Positions 51,752 through 60,659 are shown, counted from the first letter of the stretch. The stretch: DNA of 64,000 nt from Acidobacteriaceae bacterium (GCA_003139095.1 PLHW01000071.1:21553-85552), one strand, 5' to 3'. The notes: generated by a model from the letters alone, not told the origin. Program-made: numbers and translations.

Positions 51752-52000
51752 ATGCGACGCAAACCGCCACAAACCGACGGGAGCAAACACGTGCAGTTCA
51801 GCTTTGAAGTTGATCGTGAAGTCGATGGCCGTTGGATCGCCGAGATTCCTGAAGTTCCCGGAGCGCTCGCGTACGGAACTTCCGCTGAAGAGGCGAAAGC
51901 AAAAGCGTATGCATTGGCGCTATACGCGATTGCGGACGACGTCGAGCGGCAAGACAAGGAAATTCCGGATACCATCAGCGTGCCCAGAGTCTCGGCTTGA
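51752..52000 (+). CDS. hicB: HicB-type antitoxin
   Basis: 82 aa from ATG 51752 (GGAGG at 7 nt); the longer frame to 51596 overlaps the gene before. HicB fold: VQFSFEVDREVDGRWIAEIP, EVPGALAYGTSAEEAKAKA, then a helix. It lacks a C-terminal DNA-binding domain, which is usual for the short form. It neutralises HicA, whose gene starts within the stop codon of this one (TTGA). Confidence 0.8.
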   Translation: MRRKPPQTDGSKHVQFSFEVDREVDGRWIAEIPEVPGALAYGTSAEEAKAKAYALALYAIADDVERQDKEIPDTISVPRVSA

Positions 52001-52209
52001 GCCAGTGGTCAAGCGCCAAGGCAAGAGTTGTATTACCCGCTCTCCTCAGAAAAGGTTGGACCGTAGTATCCCAGCGTGGCTCCCACATTAAGCTGAACCA
52101 TCCCGAGCGCGGCAATTACATGTTCGGCTTCCACGAGAACGAGGAAATCGGTCCGAAGATGCTGGCCAGGGTCGCAAAGCACACGGGCTTGGAGCCGGAG
52201 GACTTGTAA
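51997..52209 (+). CDS. hicA: HicA-type mRNA interferase toxin
   Basis: 70 aa from a TTG overlapping the hicB stop. The dsRBD-like HicA fold has the catalytic His in VVSQRGSHIKLNHPER, preceded by LLRKGW, and ends in the usual KHTGLEPEDL. Gene order antitoxin-then-toxin is the reverse of the E. coli hicAB order but common elsewhere. Toxin residues are intact, so the pair could be active. Confidence 0.85.
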   Translation: MSQWSSAKARVVLPALLRKGWTVVSQRGSHIKLNHPERGNYMFGFHENEEIGPKMLARVAKHTGLEPEDL

Positions 52210-52341
52210 CGGCGCACGGCGTGGGACACGTTGGTTTCGTTCGACCGAAAGGCGGTCGAGATGCTCAAGGCGCAAGGGCAGGCGGCGAGGCTGTTGTAGC
52301 ACATCGCAGCGTGGGCGATGAGCGGGACACCTGCCGCAGTA

Positions 52342-52626
52342 TCACTTAATCGCATCAGGGTGAAGAGACCGCGATCCCTCAAAGCAGAACCCCAAAGAGC
52401 ATCCCGCATGCTTCGCACGATGTTCTGCGTGGGCTGCCGGAACACCATTCGGTCCAGCTTTATGCAGCCTCACTGCGCCATGGCATTCCGGACATCTCGT
52501 CTCGGGCCGCTCTCCCATTTGCATCGCGCGGAGCACAGGCATCTTAACCCAGACTAGCCCGCGCTTTCCGGTCGCTTGGTCGCTTTGGAAAATCCGTGCT
52601 TCACACTCATAAAGTTGATCAGCCAT
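52342..52626 (-). CDS. Small zinc-binding protein
   Basis: 94 aa from ATG 52626; a longer frame to 52764 overlaps the next gene. Two possible zinc sites: RCPECHGAVRLH (Cys-x2-Cys) and HAEHRAKHAGCSL with His and Cys ligands. The N-terminal half (MADQLYECEARIFQSD) holds another Cys. The CPECxGxxxxH...HxEHxxxHxGC pattern is seen in small uncharacterised bacterial proteins. Role unknown. Confidence 0.55.
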   Translation of the reverse strand: MADQLYECEARIFQSDQATGKRGLVWVKMPVLRAMQMGERPETRCPECHGAVRLHKAGPNGVPAAHAEHRAKHAGCSLGFCFEGSRSLHPDAIK

Positions 52627-52649
52627 GTGTATAACGTAACCTACAACCT

Positions 52650-54107
52650 CTACTGCATAAACCCGCCCGGATCTTTCCTCGCCGTCCCGCCGACTGTCAG
52701 CCGATCGATCTTGATCGTCGGAATCCCAACGCCCACCGGCACAGCCTGTCCATCTTTCCCGCACGTCCCGACGCCTTCATCCAGTTTCAAATCGTTCCCC
52801 ACCATCGAGACTCGCGTCAGCACATCCGGCCCATTGCCAATCAGCGTCGCTCCCTTGATCGGCGCAGTGACCTGCCCATCCTCAATCAGGTACGCCTCCG
52901 ACGCCGAGAACACAAACTTGCCGTTTGTAATATCGACCTGCCCGCCGCCAAAGTTCACCGCATACACGCCGTTTTTCACCGAGCGAATAATGTCCTGCGG
53001 ATCGTCCTGCCCGGCCAGCATATACGTATTCGTCATGCGCGGCATCGGAATATGCTCATAACTCTCCCGCCGCCCATTGCCCGTGTCGGCAAGTCCCATC
53101 AGCTTCGCGGAAAGCTTGTCGCTCAAATAGCCCTTCAAAATCCCGTTTTCAATCAGCACCGTTTCCTGCGTCGGTTGCCCTTCGTCGTCCACGTTCAGTG
53201 ATCCGCGCCGCCACGGCATCGTGCCGTTATCCACCACCGTGCATTTCTCGCTGGCCACGCGTTTGCCAATCAGCCCGGCAAACGCCGATGTCTTCTTGCG
53301 ATTGAAGTCCGCCTCCAGCCCATGCCCAACGGCCTCATGCAGCAAAACTCCCGGCCACCCCGGCCCCAGCACGACTTCCATATCTCCCGCTGGCGCCTCG
53401 CGCGCATCCAGTTGCAAAATCGCCTGCCGCGCCGCTTCCTTCGCAAAAAACTCCGGCGTCTTCTCTCCGAAGAAAAAATCGAGCGCCACGCGCCCGCCGC
53501 CGCCCGAACTGCCCCGGCCCGACGCCGTCTCCGTCTTCGCAATGCACGACACACTCAGCCGCGCCAGCGGTTGCGAATCCTCGGCAAACGTTCCGTCCGA
53601 CCCAACCACCAGAATGTTCCGCAACTCGTCGCCATAACCCGCGCGCACCTCTTTAATCCTCGGATCGTACGCGCGCGCCGTCTGGTCCCCGCGCATCAGC
53701 AACTCGACCTTCGCCGTAATCTCCGCATCCACCGATGGCAGCGCCACCGGATACAAGCTCCGCGCCGGCTTCTGCTGGAATCCCGTAATCGTCGTCTTCG
53801 CGGGCGCGCTCGCAATCAGCGCGGCCGTTCGCGCCGCATGCAGAATCCGCGCCGGCGAAAGATCGTCCGTGTATGCGTACCCCGTCCGCTCCCCCGAAAC
53901 CACCCGCACCCCGCACCCCGCCGAAATTCCCTGCGACGCCGACTTCACCATCGATTCGTCCACCATCAAAGACGTCGACGTCAAATACTCGAAATAAAGA
54001 TCCGCGTAGTCCCCACCCGCAGATAGCGCCGCCGCCAGGTACTTTTCCAGATCTTGATGATTGACCCCGTAATACTCGGAGAAAAAACGCTCTTGCTGCG
54101 TATTCAC
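52650..54107 (-). CDS. tldD: TldD metalloprotease subunit
   Basis: 485 aa from a GTG at 54107; the frame is open to a TTG at 54185 and the exact start is unsure. Zinc motif is intact in GVLLHEAVGHGLEADFN (HExxxH, about 250). Other family segments: GGDYADLYFEYLTSTSLMVD near the start, SGRGSSGGGGRVALDFFFGE, and VFSASEAYLIEDGQVTAPIK near the end. Active subunit of TldD/E; the partner PmbA gene lies downstream beyond the TA genes. Together they process peptides in the cytoplasm. Confidence 0.93.
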   Translation of the reverse strand: MNTQQERFFSEYYGVNHQDLEKYLAAALSAGGDYADLYFEYLTSTSLMVDESMVKSASQGISAGCGVRVVSGERTGYAYTDDLSPARILHAARTAALIASAPAKTTITGFQQKPARSLYPVALPSVDAEITAKVELLMRGDQTARAYDPRIKEVRAGYGDELRNILVVGSDGTFAEDSQPLARLSVSCIAKTETASGRGSSGGGGRVALDFFFGEKTPEFFAKEAARQAILQLDAREAPAGDMEVVLGPGWPGVLLHEAVGHGLEADFNRKKTSAFAGLIGKRVASEKCTVVDNGTMPWRRGSLNVDDEGQPTQETVLIENGILKGYLSDKLSAKLMGLADTGNGRRESYEHIPMPRMTNTYMLAGQDDPQDIIRSVKNGVYAVNFGGGQVDITNGKFVFSASEAYLIEDGQVTAPIKGATLIGNGPDVLTRVSMVGNDLKLDEGVGTCGKDGQAVPVGVGIPTIKIDRLTVGGTARKDPGGFMQ

Positions 54108-54291
54108 AATGTGGCTGCTCACGATGTTTTGGATGCCTTCTCTCAGGAAACGACTCGGGGAATCCCCGTTATTATCCCACGCCAACTTCTTACGCGCGAC
54201 CTAATCGCCCGGGTGACCAGAGTAACTGTCCTCCACTCCTTCCACCCGAACCATTTTCCCGCAGTCGACCTTATGTCCGCGCCGCCCGCAC

Positions 54292-56436
54292 TTACTCCAC
54301 TCTCGCCGTCTGCTCCCGCCGCCGCGCCTGAATCTCGATATACACATTGATCAGCGAGACCGCCGCCGGCGTCACTCCCGGAATGCGCGACGCCTGCCCC
54401 AGCGTCTCCGGCCCCACCTTCCCCAGCTTTTCCTGCATCTCCCGCGACAGCCCGCTCACCGACTGATAATCGAACCACCCCGGAATCCGCTGCTGCTCGG
54501 CCTTTTTCAGCCGATCAATCGCCCGCTGCTGCTGATCCAGGTACCCCGCGTACTTGATCTCGGTTTCAATCGCCTTCAACTCGTTGCGCACCTCGGCTGA
54601 CAATCGCTCGCTCGACTTCGATTGCGGCTCGCCCCGCTCAAAAAATTTCGGCGCGATCTCGCGCAGCGCCGGTACCAGTTGTTCAACCGTAATCTCCGGT
54701 CGCTTCAGTAACTGCGCCATCGCCTGCCCCACCGCCGATTCGTACGAGATGCCTTCCCCTGGCGCTTTTTCAATCTCCGGCAGCATCGTGCTCGTAACTC
54801 TCGTTTGCTCCAACAACCTCTTCATCTCCTCCAGGCGCGCCTGCTTCGCCTCAAAGTCCGCCCACGCACCATCTCCTATCAATCCCACTCGGCGCCCATG
54901 CGGCGTCAGCCGCCGGTCCGCATTGTCAATCCGCAGATGAAGCCGAAACTCCGCCCGCGACGTAAACATCCGGTACGGCTCGTTCGTCCCCTTCGAAATC
55001 AAATCGTCAATCAGAATCGCCGTGTACGCCTCGGTGCGGTTCAGCACCAGCGGCGCCTCGCCCTTCACCTTCAGCGCCGCGTTGATTCCCGCCATAATTC
55101 CCTGGCATGCCGCTTCTTCATACCCCGACGTCCCGTTGATTTGCCCCGCCAGGAACAGTCCCGCAATCTTCTTCGTTTCCAGCGTGCGATTCAGTTCCGT
55201 CGGGTCAATCGAGTCGTACTCAATCGCATAGCCCGGCCTCATCATCTCCGCTTGATCGAGTCCCGGGATCGACTTCAAAATCGCCATCTGCACATCAATC
55301 GGCAGCGACGTGCTCATCCCATTCACATAAATCTCGTGCGTGTTCAGCCCTTCCGGCTCCAGAAAAAGCTGGTGCGTCAGCTTGTCGGGAAACTTCACGA
55401 TCTTGTCTTCAATCGACGGGCAATAGCGCGGCCCAATCGAGTGGATCTGCCCGCTGTACATCGGCGAGCGATGCACGTTCTCGCGGATAATCCGGTGCGT
55501 CTCCTCCGTTGTGAACGCGATGTAACACGGCACCTGGTTGTCGTGATGCGCCACACGCCGCGTGCGAAAACTGAAGGGCGTAGGATCGGCGTCCCCCGGC
55601 TGCACTTCAAACTTCGCCCAGTCAATCGTGCGCCCATCCAGCCGAGGCGGTGTTCCCGTCTTCAGCCTGCATCCCCGCAGCCCAAGCCGCTTAAGCGCCT
55701 CGCCCAGCAGCACCGCCGCCGGCTCCCCCGACCGCCCCGCCGGATACTGCTGCTCCCCGCAATGAATCAGCCCATTCAAAAAAGTTCCGGTCGTGATGAT
55801 CACAGCCCCAGCCGCAACCCGCCGCCCATCCCGCAACAGAATGCCAGTAACGCGGTCGTTAGTCGTTACTCGTTGGTCGTTCGGAAAATGGCCGCGATCG
55901 GCAGTCGCCTGTCGATGGTCGTCGGCAAGCGAGCCGCGACCCTCATCAGAAACCCCGGACGGCTGACGTCCAAGGACCGACGCCTCCCCAGAGAGCTGAG
56001 AGCTGAGAGCTGACGGCTGACGGCTGCTCACTGCAACCTGCTCCACCACAAGCTCCGCCACCTCCGCCTGCTTGATCTTCAAATTCGCCTGCGACTCCAG
56101 CACCTCGCGCATCTTCAGCCGGTAAGCCTGCTTGTCGCACTGCGCCCGCGGCGACCAAACTGCCGGGCCGCGCGACGTATTGAGCAGCCGAAACTGAATT
56201 CCAACCGCATCGGTAACCTCGCCCATGATCCCGCCGAGCGCATCCACCTCGCGCACCAGATGTCCCTTGGCAATCCCCCCAATTGCCGGATTACACGACA
56301 TCTGCGCGATGAGATCGACGTTCAGCGTGTAGAGCGCGGTCTTCAGCCCCATGCGCGCCGCCGCCATCGCGGCCTCGCACCCGGCATGCCCAGCGCCTAC
56401 CACGACCACATCGAAATGTTCATTGAACGTCTGCAT
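54292..56436 (-). CDS. mnmG: tRNA uridine-5-carboxymethylaminomethyl modification enzyme MnmG
   Basis: 714 aa from ATG 56436, longer than the usual 620-660. FAD-binding [20 protein letters not shown] at the start, then [20 protein letters not shown] and [20 protein letters not shown], and the C-terminal helical domain with [20 protein letters not shown]; all are family hallmarks. With MnmE it modifies U34 of tRNAs. Residues about 135-194 are an extra Ser/Arg/Gln/Asp-rich piece between two conserved strands that coincides with dispersed tandem repeats (55855-56033). Family knowledge places mnmG near oriC/parAB in many bacteria. Confidence 0.96.
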   Translation of the reverse strand: MQTFNEHFDVVVVGAGHAGCEAAMAAARMGLKTALYTLNVDLIAQMSCNPAIGGIAKGHLVREVDALGGIMGEVTDAVGIQFRLLNTSRGPAVWSPRAQCDKQAYRLKMREVLESQANLKIKQAEVAELVVEQVAVSSRQPSALSSQLSGEASVLGRQPSGVSDEGRGSLADDHRQATADRGHFPNDQRVTTNDRVTGILLRDGRRVAAGAVIITTGTFLNGLIHCGEQQYPAGRSGEPAAVLLGEALKRLGLRGCRLKTGTPPRLDGRTIDWAKFEVQPGDADPTPFSFRTRRVAHHDNQVPCYIAFTTEETHRIIRENVHRSPMYSGQIHSIGPRYCPSIEDKIVKFPDKLTHQLFLEPEGLNTHEIYVNGMSTSLPIDVQMAILKSIPGLDQAEMMRPGYAIEYDSIDPTELNRTLETKKIAGLFLAGQINGTSGYEEAACQGIMAGINAALKVKGEAPLVLNRTEAYTAILIDDLISKGTNEPYRMFTSRAEFRLHLRIDNADRRLTPHGRRVGLIGDGAWADFEAKQARLEEMKRLLEQTRVTSTMLPEIEKAPGEGISYESAVGQAMAQLLKRPEITVEQLVPALREIAPKFFERGEPQSKSSERLSAEVRNELKAIETEIKYAGYLDQQQRAIDRLKKAEQQRIPGWFDYQSVSGLSREMQEKLGKVGPETLGQASRIPGVTPAAVSLINVYIEIQARRREQTARVE
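55855..56033. repeat. Composite dispersed repeat inserted in frame in mnmG
   Basis: Two repeat families are fused here: 'gtcgttagtcgttactcgttggtcgttc' (55855-55882) and 'gagagctgagagctgagagctgacgg' (55990-56026). Read in the mnmG frame it gives NDQRVTTND, nearly the same peptide as the SelD insertion. Confidence 0.75.
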
Positions 56437-56572
56437 TGTGCGATCGCTCGCGAACCCACATCCAAGGCGGGAGAACTTCTCCTCCAATTGTAACAAGGTA
56501 GCTGTACCCTCCCCCTTCGTTGTCTTGTCAACCTTTTCTCCACTCCGTATAGTGAGAGTTCCGAGGTGATCT

Positions 56573-57274
56573 ATGGAAAGCAACACCTTCCTGTCCGAAC
56601 TAGACCGCCGCATCGCCCGCTACGATCTGCTCTGCCATCCTTTCTATAAAGCCTGGTCCGCCGGCAAGCTCACCCGCGAGGACCTGTGCGAATACGGCGA
56701 AGGGTACTACCCGCACGTCGAGGCGTTTCCCTCGTACCTCGCCCAACTCGGCATTCGCCTGGAAGATGGAGATCTGCGCCGCGCCGTGCTCGCGAACATG
56801 ACGGACGAGAAGGGTGGCGAAGATTCCTATGGCGAGCCGGAACGCTCTCACGCCGACCTGTGGCTCGATTTTGTCCAAGGCATGGGCGGACGGCGCATTT
56901 CCGCGCGCCCCGCCGTCAAAGAAGTCGCCGATCTCATCTCCTGGTTTCAGCGCGTCGCCAGTGAAGGCGCGCCGGAAGAGGCGCTCGCCGCTTTTTATGC
57001 CTATGAGTCGCAGGTGCCGCGCGTGGCCGCGGAAAAAGATCGCGGCTTGCGCGACTTGTATCACGCCGATGCGAAGACGCGTGGCTACTTCACTCTGCAC
57101 ACCACCGCCGATGTTTACCATTCCCAGGTGTGGCGCAACCTGCTCGAAAAACGTATTCAGGCAAATCCCAAAGCGGCGGAACCTGCGCTCGCCACAGCCG
57201 AGACGGCAGCTAAAGCTCTCTGGACCGCCCTGGACGGCATCGAATCGCGCCGTCTGGACCGAGTCGCCGCCTAA
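56573..57274 (+). CDS. CADD-like haem-oxygenase-fold oxidase (putative pABA synthase)
   Basis: 233 aa. All-helical TenA/PqqC fold with the metal-ligand pattern of the CADD family: [30 protein letters not shown], Glu in EKGGEDSYG and ERSHADLW, and late His in [13 protein letters not shown]. Chlamydial CADD makes p-aminobenzoate for folate from its own Tyr and Lys side chains, using a dimetal site; the family is widespread in organisms lacking pabABC. Not in an operon with folate genes here. Divergent from mnmG with 136 bp between. Confidence 0.75.
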   Translation: MESNTFLSELDRRIARYDLLCHPFYKAWSAGKLTREDLCEYGEGYYPHVEAFPSYLAQLGIRLEDGDLRRAVLANMTDEKGGEDSYGEPERSHADLWLDFVQGMGGRRISARPAVKEVADLISWFQRVASEGAPEEALAAFYAYESQVPRVAAEKDRGLRDLYHADAKTRGYFTLHTTADVYHSQVWRNLLEKRIQANPKAAEPALATAETAAKALWTALDGIESRRLDRVAA

Positions 57275-57310
57275 CAAAATGCAACAGAGATCAGCTCCTT
57301 GTTTCTTTGC

Positions 57311-57378
57311 CATTCCGAGCCGCCCGGAGCCGCGCTTGCCCCCTTATTGCTTGTCATTCCGAGCCGCCCGGAGCCGCG
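57311..57378. repeat. 24-bp direct repeat 'cattccgagccgcccggagc'
   Basis: Two identical 24-bp copies (57311-57334 and 57355-57378) in the 194-bp gap, followed by 'gcgaggacgagcgaggcatctgct', a relative of the dispersed 'gtcattccgagc...gaggaatctgct' elements. Confidence 0.7.
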
Positions 57379-57468
57379 TCAAAGCGCGGCGAGGACGAGC
57401 GAGGCATCTGCTCTTGCCGGCATCCCTCACGGGCCCTGCCTGACCGAATTGCGTTCTACAATCGAACC

Positions 57469-57888
57469 ATGACCCGACCAGTACCAATCGGCGTGTGTGG
57501 CGACGCGGAAGAAGTTGTCGATCGCCAGCACACCCTCGCCGCCCACCATCCCGAACTCCCCCCCGTCTACTCGACTCCCGACATGATCCGCCTGATGGAG
57601 ACAGCATCCTTTCGCGCCCTCCAACCGTTCTGCGATGAGGGAGAGATCACCGTCGGAATTTCCATTCACGTTGAGCACCGCGCTGCCACCGGAATCGGCA
57701 TGCGCGTGCATGCCCGCGCCGAGTTGGAGTCCTTTGACGGACGCTTCTACACCATGCGCGTCACCGCCGACGATGGCTCCCAGGAAATTGGCCGCGGCAC
57801 CGTCGGTCGCGCCGTCGTTCATGTCCCCACATTTCTCGCCCGCATGAGGGCCAAGGCCGCCGACCAGGAGGCGTCTCACAAGGAATGA
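57469..57888 (+). CDS. Hotdog-fold thioesterase-like protein
   Basis: 139 aa from ATG 57469. Hotdog features: VYSTPDMIRLMETASFRALQ central helix, GISIHVEHRAATGIGMRVHA with the Glu-His in the position used by fluoroacetyl-CoA thioesterase-like enzymes, and the last strands ending TVGRAVVHV. It probably hydrolyses a short acyl-CoA. The next gene starts within its stop codon (ATGA), so it works in an operon with a PEP-mutase-like lyase. Confidence 0.75.
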   Translation: MTRPVPIGVCGDAEEVVDRQHTLAAHHPELPPVYSTPDMIRLMETASFRALQPFCDEGEITVGISIHVEHRAATGIGMRVHARAELESFDGRFYTMRVTADDGSQEIGRGTVGRAVVHVPTFLARMRAKAADQEASHKE

Positions 57889-58724
57889 CGATGCCGACTC
57901 AGATTGAAAAAGCCGTAGACTTCCGGTTGCGCCATCGCGGCATCGGCGTGCTGCTCTTGCCCAATGCTTGGGACGTAGTCAGTGCCCGCATCTTCGAAGA
58001 GGCGGGATTCACCGCGATTGCCACGACCTCCGCCGGGATCGCCTTCTCGCTGGGCTATCCCGATGGCCAGCGCATCTCCCGCGAAGAGATGATCGCGCGC
58101 ATCGCCCGAATCGTGCGCGCTGTCAAGCTTCCCGTGACCGCCGACCTCGAGTGGGGCTTCGGCTCCACGCCGGAGGAGGTTGCGCGAACGACGCGGGAAG
58201 TCATTGAGGCCGGAGCCGTCGGCATGAATCTCGAAGATGCGTCGGGCCGCGCCGATCAGCCGCTGCTGCCGTTGGAACAGGCGGTCGAGAAGATCAAGGC
58301 CGTGCGCGAGACCGCGGCGCAGATGCGCGTGCCCATGGTGGTCAACGCCCGTACCGACGTCAACCTCCTCGAAGGCGGCAACCCCGATGCCGACTACCGC
58401 GAAACCGTGCGCCGCCTCAACGCCTTTCGCGACGCCGGCGCCGATTGTGTCTTCGCCCCTGGGATCAAAGACGCCGAGACTATCGGCCGCCTGGTCAGGG
58501 AGGTGGCCTGCCCGCTGAATGTTCTCGCCATGCCCGGCACGCCCCCAATTTCGGAACTGGAAAAGCTGGGCGTCGCCCGGGTCAGCGTAGGGTCAGGGTT
58601 CATCCGCGCCACCCTTTCCTCCCTCCGCGCCATGGCCGAGGAACTAAAGACCTCCGGCACCTATTCGGCCCTCGAACAAGCCATCCCCTACAAAGATATA
58701 AACTCAATGCTTGGTATTACATAG
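57885..58724 (+). CDS. Isocitrate lyase/PEP mutase family protein
   Basis: 279 aa. TIM barrel of the PEP mutase/2-methylisocitrate lyase superfamily: LLPNAWDVVSARIFEEAGF, TSAGIAFSLGYPDG, VTADLEWGFG for the Mg-binding acids, GMNLEDASG, and VVNARTDVNLL. The Lys-Arg-Cys signature of true isocitrate lyases is absent, as in the 'oxaloacetate decarboxylase/PEPM-like' branch. Substrate uncertain: a 2-oxo or C-P/C-C lyase reaction. Coupled to the thioesterase. Confidence 0.82.
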   Translation: MTMPTQIEKAVDFRLRHRGIGVLLLPNAWDVVSARIFEEAGFTAIATTSAGIAFSLGYPDGQRISREEMIARIARIVRAVKLPVTADLEWGFGSTPEEVARTTREVIEAGAVGMNLEDASGRADQPLLPLEQAVEKIKAVRETAAQMRVPMVVNARTDVNLLEGGNPDADYRETVRRLNAFRDAGADCVFAPGIKDAETIGRLVREVACPLNVLAMPGTPPISELEKLGVARVSVGSGFIRATLSSLRAMAEELKTSGTYSALEQAIPYKDINSMLGIT

Positions 58725-58728
58725 CGGC

Positions 58729-58763
58729 GGCTCCACGTGAAACATTGTGTTCCACGTGGAACA
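58729..58763. other. Two parS centromere-like sites
   Basis: TGTTCCACGTGGAACA (58748-58763) is a perfect 16-bp parS palindrome. GGCTCCACGTGAAACA (58729-58744) matches the consensus at 13 of 16 positions. They lie 19 bp apart in the 177-bp gap and would load ParB for chromosome segregation. Confidence 0.8.
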
Positions 58764-58901
58764 TACCCTAGGCGTTCACCAGGCCATCATGTGCTCGGAG
58801 TAGCGCTCTGTTGCGGGGCACTTTTTCGTGCTCCGGCGCAAAAAGTCGACGATCTTGCGATCCTCGGCGGAGGCTCTTGCATCAGTCGTTAGGGGATCTC
58901 T

Positions 58902-59438
58902 ATGACGCAGATTGCCAAGTGGTATGAGCGGAAGTTTGAGTTTTCGTTTCCAGTGGAGCTGTATCCGGATCTGTGTGTGCGGTTGCGGGGCACTCCGGCG
59001 CGGCTGGAAGAAATGGTGCGCGGGCGCGCGGCAGAGCGCATGGTTCGGGCAATGGTTCGGGCAACGCCGCGGGCGGTTGAGGGCAGTTGGTCAGCGCAGG
59101 AGCACGCGGGACATTTGGTTGAGCTTGAGCCATTGTGGAGGGCGCGGATTGAAGATTACGTTGGCGGGCGAAATGAGTTATCGGTAGCTGATTTGAGCAA
59201 TCGCGGGACGTTTGAGGCCAGGTACAACGAACGCGCGCTGCCGGAAATCCTCGCGGCGTTTCGACGAGCGCGGCTGGCGATGGTGGATCGATTAGAGGAA
59301 GTGGATACAGGGTTCTTTGGGCGGACGCTTTTGCATCCACGGCTGAAGACGCCGATGCGGCTGGTGGATCATTTATTTTTTGTGGCGGAACATGACGATC
59401 ATCATCTGGCGATTATTTGGGAGATGATTCGGGGGTGA
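58902..59438 (+). CDS. DinB-family protein
   Basis: 178 aa. DinB four-helix core: WSAQEHAGHLVELEPLWRAR (first His) and VDHLFFVAEHDDHHLAIIWE (two further His ligands). Metal-dependent transferase fold, substrate unknown. The plus strand is strikingly G-rich here, unlike the DinB gene at 39 kb. Together with the parS pair just upstream this marks a composition switch. Confidence 0.82.
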   Translation: MTQIAKWYERKFEFSFPVELYPDLCVRLRGTPARLEEMVRGRAAERMVRAMVRATPRAVEGSWSAQEHAGHLVELEPLWRARIEDYVGGRNELSVADLSNRGTFEARYNERALPEILAAFRRARLAMVDRLEEVDTGFFGRTLLHPRLKTPMRLVDHLFFVAEHDDHHLAIIWEMIRG

Positions 59439-59529
59439 TGCCAGCCCTTCCTCTGCGTTAGATGTTGTGGCGGCGAGCCGCCACCATGACAGCCAGCGAG
59501 GACTGCCGGCGCTACGGTTACAGGCCGAT

Positions 59530-60642
59530 CTAACGGACGAAAATTAGCGGCTTCGTCACGGCAACGACTTCGCCAATTTCTAGGGCTGGGACTTGGGCGG
59601 ATTGGAGGGCTTCGGTGAGTTGGGCGGCGGCGGTTTTGGCGACTGAAATGAGTAGACCGCCGGCGGTTTGCGGGTCGAAGAGGAGAGTGCGGATTTCTTC
59701 GGGGACTTCGGCGGCATAGCCGACGAGGCATTCGGCGAAATCGCGGTTGGCTTTGAGGCCTCCCGGGATGTAGCCGGCGCGAATGCAGTCGAGGGCGCCA
59801 TCGAGGATGGGGATTTTCTTTGAGTCGAGGATCAGGCTTACGTTGGAGGCCAGGGCCATCTCGCGGGCGTGGCCGATGAGGCCGAAGCCGGTGACGTCGG
59901 TGAGGGCGTGGACGGGAAAGGCGTCGCTGGTCGCTGGTCGTTGGTCGTTGGGAAAAACGTCGTTCGTCGTTCGTCCTTCGTCGTTCGCTTTCGTGATTAC
60001 TTCTGCGGCTACTTTATTTAGGGTGGTCATTGACTTTACTGCGGCGTCGATCCAACTTTGTTTTGCAGTGCCTTTTTTAATCGCTGTCGATATCACGCCC
60101 GTGCCTAGAGCTTTCGTGAAGATCAGGCGGTCGCCTGGCTGCGCGCCTTGATTTGCGAGAACTCGCTTTGGATGGACCACTCCCGTTACCGCATATCCAA
60201 ATTTTGTTTCTTCATCGCGAATGCTGTGGCCGCCTACTACCGTGCAGCCGGCTTCGATCATTTTCGACAGACCACCGGCGAGAATCTGCTCGAGGATTGT
60301 GATCTCGGCTTTATCGGGGAAACAGACCAAAGCGAGCGCTGTGAGCGGCTTTCCGCCCATGGCGTAGACATCGCTGAGGGCGTTGGTGGCGGCGATCTGA
60401 CCGAAGGTGTAGGGGTCGTCGACGATGGGCGTGAAAAAGTCGACGGTTTGAACGAGCGCGGTGTCGGGCGTGAGTTGATACACTCCGGCGTCGTCGGCGT
60501 GATCGAAGCCGACCAGAACGTTGGGGTCGTATTGCCGGGCTAATTTCCCAAGCACCGTGTCCAGCACCGCCGGACTCAGCTTGGACGCTCAACCGGCGGC
60601 TTTGACGGACTCCGTGAGGCGGAATGGCTTTGTTTCGGGCAC
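59530..60642 (-). CDS. selD: Selenophosphate synthetase SelD, itself a selenoprotein (UGA = Sec18)
   Basis: 370 aa from GTG 60642 with in-frame UGA at 60589-60591 read as selenocysteine. N-terminus: TKPFRLTESVKAAG-Sec-ASK, aligning with the family's AGCGCK catalytic loop (Sec18, Lys21). Then DDAGVY, VQTVDFFTPIVDDPYTFGQI, ATNALSDVYAMGG, GGHSIRDEE and DPQTAGGLL follow normally, so the frame is a working gene. A gene caller stopping at UGA would start at 60567 and lose the active site. The start codon has no clear SD. It makes selenophosphate for Sec-tRNA. Residues about 217-241 are an extra piece on a dispersed repeat. Confidence 0.88.
59921..59990. repeat. Dispersed 'ggtcgttggtcgtt' repeat inserted in frame in selD
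   Basis: Units of 'gtcgctg/gtcgttg/gtcgttc' with a central 'ggaaaaacg' box. In the selD frame it encodes FPNDQRPATSD, compare [11 protein letters not shown] in MnmG. Confidence 0.75.
60560..60591 (-). promoter_or_regulatory. Candidate bacterial SECIS element
   Basis: From 14 nt after the UGA, UCCGG-CGGUG-CUGGA folds into a 5-bp hairpin with a GGU-containing loop about 20-24 nt downstream of the UGA, in the range needed for SelB-directed decoding. Weak in isolation, but in the right place. Confidence 0.5.
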
Positions 60643-60659
60643 GAGGAGATTGTAGCGCT

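Noticed and set aside
54805..56013. 402-codon open frame on the plus strand
   Set aside because: Opposite mnmG; Arg/His/Leu-rich translation typical of a shadow frame.
58779..58890. Short minus-strand coding-like fragment (...EDRKIVDFLRRSTKKC...)
   Set aside because: No start codon or ribosome binding site within reach; it may be a gene remnant but cannot be supported as a gene.
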